Shown here in pieces: positions 34,562 through 41,822 of a stretch of DNA of 64,000 nt. Within the stretch, counting starts at the first letter, position 1. Each line of letters opens with the position of its first letter. Under the pieces are notes generated by a model. The model had not been told where the DNA came from, made no database searches, and saw only the letters and a program-made list of their open reading frames with translations. The stretch is from Lachnospiraceae bacterium. Its GTDB lineage: Bacteria; Bacillota; Clostridia; Lachnospirales; Lachnospiraceae. Both the position numbers and the translations under genes were made by a program. The stretch covers positions 1 through 64,000 of the forward strand of contig JAILAD010000045.1 in NCBI GenBank assembly GCA_024681795.1, in the 5' to 3' direction.

Positions 34562-37555
34562 ATGAGGAAGATTTTTTTTGGAAAAAAAGGACTTGCGGCA
34601 GCAACCGCAATTCTTGCGGCAGCACTTATGCTTACAGGTTGCGGAAAGATTTCACAGGTACTCGGTAATAAAACCGGAAGTGAAATCGAGTCCGGATCTG
34701 CGGAATCCTCCGAAGCGGTAACCGACGAGGCAATCGTAACGGAATATGAAGGAGAAGACAAAGGCGAAAAATCGTTTGCGTCCAAAATCGCAGGAAATTA
34801 TTCTTATCAGATTTCCGGGGATGAAGTTGCCCTTTTATCCGTATATAACGTCGGCGGCAATTTATACGGTTATCTGGGTCTGGCGATGGAGGAAGAAGGC
34901 GTAAATCCGGAAGACAATGTTTATTCATACTGCGCACTGGAAATCATGCCGACTTCGGCAGGGATCACCTTAAGTCCGGGGACGGAAACCGCAGAAGCCG
35001 GATTTATGGTATTTTCCGATATGTCAAATCTGTCGAGATACTGGGATATGCCGAGACTCGGCGTTATTTCGCTGACAGATAACGGAATTAAGATTGTAGC
35101 AAAGGATGACAGCGCAAATCCGCTTTATTTAGCCGGTACGGAAATGAATTTTGTGCGGGATTCTTCGATAAAAGGGTTCTTTACCTATGATGTACCGGGC
35201 GGCGGAGATTTTGAAAAACAGCCGATTACGGAAGATTTAAGCGGTTTTTGGCAGGCAGCGGATGATGAAACCTGTTTTATGGAATTCATGAAAGGCTCCG
35301 ATGATAAGACGTTCGGTTTTCAGATTTACGAAAAGAAACCCGGTAAGGAAGTGTCTCTCGGACGCGGTACCGTGGTGAAAGACACCGACGGAAATTTCCG
35401 TGCAAATTACCGGATTCTCGGTTCCTCCGCGCCGTCGTATTTTGAATTTACGGTAGAAGATTCCGGAGCGGATTCCGTGAAAATCCATTCCGGGGACAGG
35501 GTATTTAACGGAATTGAGCCGTCCGATGAAGGAATTTTACTGAATAAAGCACAGAGGGAAGAGATTCCGCTCGTGACCTGCTTTGCAGTAGACGATGCAA
35601 AAGCATACGGGAACAACCTGACAATCAATGCTCCCGATATGAAGACAAGAACGGTGCTTCCGCAGCTTCTTGAGGCTACGGAGGTGGAAAACAACGGCGG
35701 GTATTTTGTAAGAGCGGATAAATTCGTTTTTTTCCGCTATTTTGCAAATGACAATATGCCTTCTCTTCAGGGATTTGACGGAAACTTTCTCTACGATAAG
35801 GACCAGGCACAGAATTCCTGTATCTGCTACTATGATACCGTTTCCGGCAAAACCGGAGTGGCCTGCAGGGACGGGGTTATAGGTCCGCTTTATTACCTGA
35901 ACGGAAAATTTGTTTCGGAATATTATGATGTAAACGATGCATATTCGGTGCAGTATCTCATGTCATATTATCCCGACGGAAGCGGCGCGGAATATCTGCA
36001 TGAGGAAAACTTCAGCAATATTCTCGGAATCTCCGAAGACGGAGAATATCTTGCCTGGAATGATTTTAATTCCGCAAAAACATACGTTGCAGACGGATTC
36101 GGTTACCCGCAGGAATATGAACCTCCTTCCTATGAGGACGTGCTTTTATCCGCGCAGTTTTGTAACGGCAAGCTGATTCTTTTATATCAGAATGGGGAGA
36201 GCGGTTTTGTATCCTTTGAAATGATTGACCCGATCGGGGAAGAAAAGACGGCTTTCGGAGGATTTAATGTACAGGATCAGCACGAAGGTTTTGTCCGCTT
36301 CCAGAATGCAGTCTGGGAAGAAGGGGATATATATGCCGGTCTTGCCTGGGTGGATAATGCGGAGATTATCACGGATTTCACGGTTGTAAAACTGGATACG
36401 CTAAATCCCGGGGAACCGGAACTTGTTTACGATGAGTATCCGGAATGCTGTAAAAACGGCGGTTATCCGTATTTCGGGCTGAATTATGCGAATGAGATTA
36501 TTGTGAATACGCACTCCGGAAACGAAGTGGGACTTTCCGAGTTTTGTAAGGGAGATCTGGTATGGTATGATTCCATTTTGTCCGCCGGTATCATTGCGAA
36601 GGATTATCTGAAAGAAAATCCGTTCCTTGCAAAAAAAGGAGATACGGTAACGATTTTACAGAAGGCTGAAATTGCCGGTGATTCCGCGTTTGTTATCAAA
36701 GCGGAAGCAAAAGCATTAGAGGATGTGACATCTGCGGATTTCGACAGGTATACCGATTTTGTCTGGAAAGGCTACACTTACAGCAGAATAAAACTTGACA
36801 GCATTGCTGATAACGGTGTGAAGTATACGGAAGAAGAAATTGAAATTACCGGTCTGGATTCCTTTGAGCCGGTCAACGCCGGGACCAAAAACGTTTCAGC
36901 AAACATTCCGCCGAACGGACCATTTGTGGCAAATAATGCGAAAGAAGCATTTCAGATGGTAACGGATACCTACAAAAAAGCAATAGAGGAAGGCTGGGAC
37001 CGGGAGAGAGCGACAGAAGAAGGACTTGCGGATTCCGTATTTGATTCCGTCTGGCCCGGCGGATTTGAAAAAGGAGGAGACGGCGGATATGTTTTTTACG
37101 ATATTGACGGAAACGGCGAGGATGAACTGATTATTCTGTACGGAGAATCGATCCTTGCAGTATACGGATTTAACGGACAGGAAGCGGATTTAAGTTTCAA
37201 TGTTCCGTATCGTCACGAGGCATTTCTTTATGAAGACGGAAAACTTCAGGTACTGTTCGGAACCATGAACAGCGCAGCGGAGTACTGGTACCGTTATCAC
37301 ACACTGTCTGCCGAATTTTTACCGATTGTGGAAAAAACATATGTGCCGGATAAGGATAAAGAGAAGAATGTAGAATGCTTTATTTATTCGGCAGAACTGG
37401 ATCCCTCCGGAGCGGAAAAGGCCTTTCTTGAAACCGGAATGTTTCCGGTTTGGGCATGGGAGTGGGGCGATACCATTACGGAGGAGGAATTTGAATCCTA
37501 CAGGTCGGATGCCGGAAAAGTAAAGCTTCCGAAGCCTGTTTCGTTTTCGGAATAA
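34562..37555 (+). CDS. Large lipoprotein of unknown function
   Basis: 997 residues. A type II signal peptide ends in LTGC (Cys near residue 27). An Glu/Ser-rich spacer follows, then a long beta-rich region with many Gly/Tyr/Asp turns and no motif I know. Near residues 840-865 the segment YVFYDIDGNGEDELIILYG resembles the calcium-binding repeat seen in FG-GAP or EF-hand-like units of secreted proteins. It should be anchored on the outer face of the membrane. It starts 20 nt after sigH but need not be in that operon. Confidence 0.8.
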   Translation: MRKIFFGKKGLAAATAILAAALMLTGCGKISQVLGNKTGSEIESGSAESSEAVTDEAIVTEYEGEDKGEKSFASKIAGNYSYQISGDEVALLSVYNVGGNLYGYLGLAMEEEGVNPEDNVYSYCALEIMPTSAGITLSPGTETAEAGFMVFSDMSNLSRYWDMPRLGVISLTDNGIKIVAKDDSANPLYLAGTEMNFVRDSSIKGFFTYDVPGGGDFEKQPITEDLSGFWQAADDETCFMEFMKGSDDKTFGFQIYEKKPGKEVSLGRGTVVKDTDGNFRANYRILGSSAPSYFEFTVEDSGADSVKIHSGDRVFNGIEPSDEGILLNKAQREEIPLVTCFAVDDAKAYGNNLTINAPDMKTRTVLPQLLEATEVENNGGYFVRADKFVFFRYFANDNMPSLQGFDGNFLYDKDQAQNSCICYYDTVSGKTGVACRDGVIGPLYYLNGKFVSEYYDVNDAYSVQYLMSYYPDGSGAEYLHEENFSNILGISEDGEYLAWNDFNSAKTYVADGFGYPQEYEPPSYEDVLLSAQFCNGKLILLYQNGESGFVSFEMIDPIGEEKTAFGGFNVQDQHEGFVRFQNAVWEEGDIYAGLAWVDNAEIITDFTVVKLDTLNPGEPELVYDEYPECCKNGGYPYFGLNYANEIIVNTHSGNEVGLSEFCKGDLVWYDSILSAGIIAKDYLKENPFLAKKGDTVTILQKAEIAGDSAFVIKAEAKALEDVTSADFDRYTDFVWKGYTYSRIKLDSIADNGVKYTEEEIEITGLDSFEPVNAGTKNVSANIPPNGPFVANNAKEAFQMVTDTYKKAIEEGWDRERATEEGLADSVFDSVWPGGFEKGGDGGYVFYDIDGNGEDELIILYGESILAVYGFNGQEADLSFNVPYRHEAFLYEDGKLQVLFGTMNSAAEYWYRYHTLSAEFLPIVEKTYVPDKDKEKNVECFIYSAELDPSGAEKAFLETGMFPVWAWEWGDTITEEEFESYRSDAGKVKLPKPVSFSE

Positions 37556-37605
37556 CATTTGATTCGTATGTTTGTGTGACTTTTTAAGTTGAAAATAAAA
37601 TTACA

Positions 37606-37635
37606 TTGACAAAAGAAAGAGGAATATGTTAAGAT
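37606..37635 (+). promoter_or_regulatory. Promoter of tRNA-Thr
   Basis: A perfect TTGACA (37606-37611), 18-nt spacer and TAAGAT (37630-37635) preceded by TG plus one base (extended -10). It lies just before the tRNA. Confidence 0.78.
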
Positions 37636-37657
37636 ATCTCTCGGTGTGAAAAACCGT

Positions 37658-37730
37658 GCTGATGTGGCTCAGTCGGTAGAGCGTCGCCTTGGTAAGGCGG
37701 AGGTCACGGGTCCGATTCCCGTCATCAGCT
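37658..37730 (+). tRNA. tRNA-Thr (GGT)
   Basis: A 73-nt cloverleaf: acceptor GCTGATG pairs with CATCAGC, discriminator T. The anticodon loop lies in CGCCTTGGTAAGGCG, giving GGT, and the T arm is GGGTCCGATTCCC. CCA is not encoded. Confidence 0.95.
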
Positions 37731-37737
37731 GAAGGAA

Positions 37738-37770
37738 AACTCCGAAGAGATAATTCTTCGGAGTTTTTTC
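37738..37770 (+). terminator. Terminator of tRNA-Thr
   Basis: The arms AACTCCGAAGA and TCTTCGGAGTT pair perfectly around a 6-nt loop and run into a T tract. Confidence 0.92.
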
Positions 37771-37825
37771 TTTTCATTTCTTTTCTGAACACGAGGGATT
37801 TTCGACTGATATTTTTTCTGTTTTA

Positions 37826-37834
37826 TGATAAAAT
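37826..37834 (+). promoter_or_regulatory. Extended -10 element (TGA-TAAAAT)
   Basis: TAAAAT with TG one base upstream, about 38 nt before the start of the next gene. No matching -35 box. Confidence 0.4.
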
Positions 37835-37871
37835 TTATTTGTTATTTTTAACCGGATAAAAGGGAGAAAAA

Positions 37872-38537
37872 ATGAAAAAGGCAATTCGTATCACTGCGGT
37901 GGTTGCAGCCGCGATGCAACTGTTTTATTGGATTATAGGAAGAATCGTCGGACCGATTGTTTTGGCACCGCTTTTTTATCGAGGCGGAGGGATGTTTTTA
38001 CGTACATCTGATTCCGATCTTGTCGGTTATATTGTGTTTCAGTTAATCATGGGCGGATTTGTTTTTCTGGTTTATCTGCTGTTTTCCATTCTGATGATTT
38101 ATCAGGCAGGAGGTAAGAGTGAAAAAATAGGAGTGGAGATCGCCGGCTATGTGATACTTTGCATAGTGATTCCCATCATCAATACTGTGGTCGGTACCGT
38201 GATGAGCATTGTTATGTCAAGAATGAGATCGGCGGTATATTTGGGTTTAACGTCCTCGTTAAATACAGTGACAGGTTATTTATCCTTTTTAAACGGGCTT
38301 GCATACGTTGCCATCATTATTTCCATAACGCTGTCCGTTTCCAACAAAAAGTTTGTGATTCCGCTTGAGTATGAGCTCGGACGCGGAATTGAAACGGAAG
38401 AAACGCAGTTATACGGAACGATGAGTAACGATTCGTATTATACCGGCAATAATTCAATGTACGGAACAATGAATAATACAAATCAATACGGAACCGAAAA
38501 TCCGCAGTATTACGGAAATACGAATGGCGGACAATAA
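37872..38537 (+). CDS. Four-TM membrane protein with Asn/Gln/Tyr-rich tail, unknown function
   Basis: 221 residues. Four hydrophobic segments (about residues 5-30, 50-78, 90-120, 135-160) are followed by a cytoplasmic-looking tail rich in Asn, Gln, Tyr and Gly with repeats like NQYG and MYGTMNN. No family recognised. AGGGAG precedes the ATG. It is followed after 53 nt by the second zinc-ribbon protein, so they may form one transcript. Confidence 0.68.
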   Translation: MKKAIRITAVVAAAMQLFYWIIGRIVGPIVLAPLFYRGGGMFLRTSDSDLVGYIVFQLIMGGFVFLVYLLFSILMIYQAGGKSEKIGVEIAGYVILCIVIPIINTVVGTVMSIVMSRMRSAVYLGLTSSLNTVTGYLSFLNGLAYVAIIISITLSVSNKKFVIPLEYELGRGIETEETQLYGTMSNDSYYTGNNSMYGTMNNTNQYGTENPQYYGNTNGGQ

Positions 38538-38590
38538 AAACGGTTAATAAAATCATCAGCAAAAATATAATGTGTAAAGGAGAGAATGAT

Positions 38591-40153
38591 ATGTTTTGTG
38601 TACAGTGTGGAGCAAAACTGGTCGATGATGCGAAATTTTGTATGCAGTGCGGAGCAAAAGTTATGACGATAGCACAGCCCGGTCCTTCCGTGGAACCGGT
38701 ACCCGCCGTAGAGCCTGCACCTGCAGTGGAGGCAGTACCTGTTGAACCCGCACCTGCAGTGGAGACCGCCAAGGTAGATCCTGCTCCTGTGGTTGAGTCA
38801 GTACCTGTAGAGCCTGCACCTGAAGTAGAGGCAACTCCTGTAGAGCCTGCACCTGCAGTGGAGGCGGTACCTGTTGAACCTGCACCTGCAGTGGAGGCGG
38901 TACCTGTTGAATCTGCACCTGCAGTGGAAGCAGTACCCGTTGAACCTGCTCCTGCGGTAGAGAATGTTGTAGTGGAAGAAGCAGCACCGATTGAGCCTGT
39001 ATCGGTTGCAGAACCCGGGCCTGCAGTGGTACCTGAACCTGCAGCAGAGCCTGTATCCGTGATGGATTCCACACCTGCGGAAGAACCTGCACCCGCATTT
39101 GAAAGCGCACCTGCAGCGGAACCCGTACAGGCCGGAAATATGACATCAAATGCTTCCGGCGCACCTGCCGGAACAGAGCCGGCAAAGAAGAAACCGAAGG
39201 TATGGCTGATTGTATTAATTGTTGTACTTGTACTTATATTAGTCTGCGGATGCGGCGGCTGCGGAATCGGATTTGCCGTATTAAGGAGTAAAACAAAAAA
39301 ACTGAGTAATGCGATTACTTCCGAAGTGGAATCGAATATAGACGGTATTTTCAGTGAGTTCGAGCCTGACAGTACGGATCCCGATTCCCCCGATTCCATT
39401 GATGATTACAATTACGGTACAGAAGCGGCGGATGTTTCAACGGAAGATGTTTCCAACGCTTTTTACGAGGGAAGTATTAAAATCGAATCCGTATCCGGTG
39501 CGGATGAATTAATCAGATATCTCGAAGAAGCATCCGGTATACCGATGGGCGATAGCGAGAAAGAAGAATTCCGGAATCCGGACATTTCATCTTCTCCGAA
39601 CATGCAGATGAGTATCTATTCCGCAAACGATGTGGATCCCAACGGAAAAAGCTATTATGATGGTGAATTCGCACTTCTGATTCCGTATGCCTGCGGAGTT
39701 ATGTTTCCGGAGTATCGTAGTTTTACCGGTTATGACATGCTTACCAATGCGGAGATAGATAACGGCAACTATGCGGATCTCATTACAATCCGTCCGGAAA
39801 ACGGAAAATTCTCCTTAAAGCGTCAGGTTCCAGACGAAGGGAAAATATATGCTTCCAATTTATTGAAAAATTATGTCAGAGATATCGACGCCGGAGATTT
39901 CGGAAGCGAACTTACCGGAACTTTCCGGGAAGGCAGACTGAACGGGAATTACGGAATTGACGGAACTTATACCATTATGCTCTGGTACGGAGACATGGAA
40001 GAACCGTATGTGGTAAAATACAGTTATTCCGTTGATTATATCTGCTCTATGGAAGAGTATTACAATATGGTAAACGGCAACGGTTTCGACAATGATGACT
40101 ATGACTATGACTTTGAAGATTCGGATTTCGAGGATTTTGACTTCGATAACTGA
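38591..40153 (+). CDS. Zinc-ribbon protein with Pro/Ala/Glu/Val repeats, one membrane segment and acidic tail
   Basis: About 520 residues, planned like the protein at 13023. The zinc ribbon (CVQCG, CMQCG) is followed by a repeat region (about residues 40-195) built on EPAPAVEAVPV, then KKKPK and a Cys/Gly-rich membrane segment (about 202-230). An outer domain of unknown type follows, and an extreme Asp/Phe/Tyr-rich tail (DYDYDFEDSDFEDFDFDN). ATG at 38591 follows AAAGGAGAG. Function unknown; the plan suggests an envelope-sensing or anchoring role, which is only inference. Confidence 0.78.
   Translation: MFCVQCGAKLVDDAKFCMQCGAKVMTIAQPGPSVEPVPAVEPAPAVEAVPVEPAPAVETAKVDPAPVVESVPVEPAPEVEATPVEPAPAVEAVPVEPAPAVEAVPVESAPAVEAVPVEPAPAVENVVVEEAAPIEPVSVAEPGPAVVPEPAAEPVSVMDSTPAEEPAPAFESAPAAEPVQAGNMTSNASGAPAGTEPAKKKPKVWLIVLIVVLVLILVCGCGGCGIGFAVLRSKTKKLSNAITSEVESNIDGIFSEFEPDSTDPDSPDSIDDYNYGTEAADVSTEDVSNAFYEGSIKIESVSGADELIRYLEEASGIPMGDSEKEEFRNPDISSSPNMQMSIYSANDVDPNGKSYYDGEFALLIPYACGVMFPEYRSFTGYDMLTNAEIDNGNYADLITIRPENGKFSLKRQVPDEGKIYASNLLKNYVRDIDAGDFGSELTGTFREGRLNGNYGIDGTYTIMLWYGDMEEPYVVKYSYSVDYICSMEEYYNMVNGNGFDNDDYDYDFEDSDFEDFDFDN
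38711..38971 (+). repeat. 33-bp tandem repeat inside the zinc-ribbon gene
   Basis: About eight units of 33 bp, each encoding a version of EPAPAVEAVPV. The units starting at 38843 and 38876 differ by only one base, which points to recent slippage or recombination. Unit borders fall at 38711, 38744, 38777, 38810, 38843, 38876, 38909 and 38942. Confidence 0.88.
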
Positions 40154-40206
40154 CGGTACAATTAGTCTTTTTTCGTAAAAATATCAGAAAACTGTGAGGG
40201 AGTAAA

Positions 40207-41151
40207 ATGAGTTTAAGACCGGTGAATCAAAATGCAACAAAGGAAGCTGTTAAGCTGTTGGAATACCTTTATTCCGTAGCGGGGAAGAAACTGATTTCCG
40301 GTCAGCATACCCAGACGGTTCCCTGTGAAGAAATCACATATCTTTATGAACTGACCGGTAAGAAGCCGAAACTTCAGGGCTTTGAACTTCTGGGGTATTC
40401 GCCAAACATAAACCGGGAGGATGCCTCCGAAGAATGCTTAACAGAAGTGGAAGAAAATTTACATACCGTTGAAACTGCGTTAAACTGGGCAAAAGAAACC
40501 GACGGAATCGTGGAATACTGTTTCCACTGGTTTTCTCCGATCGGCGGCCATGATAAGAGTTTCTATCAGAAAAATACGGATTTTGATGCAAGAGAAATCT
40601 TACGGGAAGGGTCGGAAGCGGAGCGGAAATTTTATTCCGACCTGGATGTGATTGCAAAAGAACTTCGTAAATTTCAGGATGCAAATATTCCGATTCTGTG
40701 GAGACCGTTCCATGAAGCAGACGGAGACTGGTTCTGGTGGGGCGCAAGGGGTCATGAGACCGGAAAACAGCTTTATATCAAAATGTTCCGCTATTTTGTA
40801 GACGAACTGCATCTGGATCATTTAATCTGGGTTTGGAATTCGCCTGCACCGGAAGGATATCCCGGAGACGAGTTTGTGGACGTTATTTCCAGAGACGTAT
40901 ACGTCACTCCGCATTCCAAAACGGATTATGCAAAGGAATATGAGGAACTCCGTAAAATAACAAAGGCGGATAAAGTTGCCGCTCTTGGTGAGGTCGGAGT
41001 TATGCCGGATATGGATTTGTGGGAAATCAGTAAAATTCCCTGGGCGTATTTTATGACATGGTCCAAGGAATTCTGCATGTCGGAACAGTATAACCTGAAG
41101 GAAAAAGTAAAGAAAAACTATAACAGTGCGGATTTAATTACATTAGAGTAG
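40207..41151 (+). CDS. Glycoside hydrolase family 26 (beta-mannanase-like), no signal peptide
   Basis: 314 residues. The GH26 pattern is clear: ISGQHTQ near the start, YCFHWFSPIGG, the acid/base Glu in LWRPFHEADGDWFWWG near residue 170, and the nucleophile Glu in ALGEVGVMPD near residue 262. Such enzymes cut beta-1,4-mannan. There is no signal peptide or membrane segment, so it probably acts in the cytoplasm on imported oligosaccharides, unlike the usual secreted mannanases. No sugar transporter or partner hydrolase lies next to it. Confidence 0.88.
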   Translation: MSLRPVNQNATKEAVKLLEYLYSVAGKKLISGQHTQTVPCEEITYLYELTGKKPKLQGFELLGYSPNINREDASEECLTEVEENLHTVETALNWAKETDGIVEYCFHWFSPIGGHDKSFYQKNTDFDAREILREGSEAERKFYSDLDVIAKELRKFQDANIPILWRPFHEADGDWFWWGARGHETGKQLYIKMFRYFVDELHLDHLIWVWNSPAPEGYPGDEFVDVISRDVYVTPHSKTDYAKEYEELRKITKADKVAALGEVGVMPDMDLWEISKIPWAYFMTWSKEFCMSEQYNLKEKVKKNYNSADLITLE

Positions 41152-41168
41152 CGAAAGAGAAGACTGCA

Positions 41169-41708
41169 ATGAAAAAGAGTACATTAAATGCAATCATGTA
41201 CGGAGTCATCATTGTACTGGTGATTGCCATTGTTGTGACAGGTGTGAAATTAAGTACCAGGCCGAAAATCATCGTGCAGGAGGAGGAATCTTCCTCCGTC
41301 GTAAGCAAAAAGGAAGAAATCACATTCTTTGAGGAAAACTCGGAAGAAGTAAGTCTGGCGGATGTTGTGGCGAGAGCAAAAATCATCGATGACAATATTA
41401 ACGTACGAACCGGTCCGGGTACGGACTTCGACCGTTTGGGAAGTGCATATTACGGCAATACGTTTGAGTATATATCCCAGTCACACGACGGATGGACAAA
41501 GATTAAGTATGATAATAAGGTTGCCTATGTATTCTCGGAGTATGTGGAACTGATTCCGATGGTAATGAATGTGGAAGGTGAATATACCGAATATCTCGGT
41601 GCGGGAGCACTCGGTGTGGATGAGATGACGGTATGGGAAGACGAAAACGGAGCCTCTCCGGAAGGCGAAGCCGGTCAGGAGGGAACCGCACCTGCAGCAG
41701 CCGATTAG
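41169..41708 (+). CDS. Membrane-anchored bacterial SH3 domain protein
   Basis: 179 residues. One N-terminal membrane segment (about residues 8-29), then an SH3b domain at about residues 75-130 with the typical NVRTGPGTDFDRLG and DGWTKIKYDNKVAYV. A Glu/Gly/Ala-rich tail follows. SH3b domains usually bind peptidoglycan peptides. It starts 17 nt after the GH26 gene and ends at a terminator shared with PBP1A. Confidence 0.82.
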   Translation: MKKSTLNAIMYGVIIVLVIAIVVTGVKLSTRPKIIVQEEESSSVVSKKEEITFFEENSEEVSLADVVARAKIIDDNINVRTGPGTDFDRLGSAYYGNTFEYISQSHDGWTKIKYDNKVAYVFSEYVELIPMVMNVEGEYTEYLGAGALGVDEMTVWEDENGASPEGEAGQEGTAPAAAD

Positions 41709-41770
41709 TCATTCAAAAGCAGCAACGAAAACAGGAAAAAATAATATAAAAAATAATATATAAATAATAA

Positions 41771-41805
41771 AAAATGCACAGACGCGTCTGTGCATTTTCT
41801 TTTTC
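41771..41805. terminator. Bidirectional terminator between SH3 and PBP1A genes
   Basis: AAAATGCACAGACG continues into its exact reverse complement, giving a 28-bp perfect palindrome (41771-41798) with T-rich flanks on both sides. It suits both convergent transcripts. Confidence 0.85.
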
Positions 41806-41822
41806 CTGAGAAGAATACTGTT

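Noticed and set aside
38317-39399. A 360-codon minus-strand frame with Gly/Ser/Thr-rich repeats opposite the zinc-ribbon gene.
   Set aside because: It mirrors the 33-bp repeat array of the plus-strand gene, which has the zinc ribbon, membrane segment and ribosome site.
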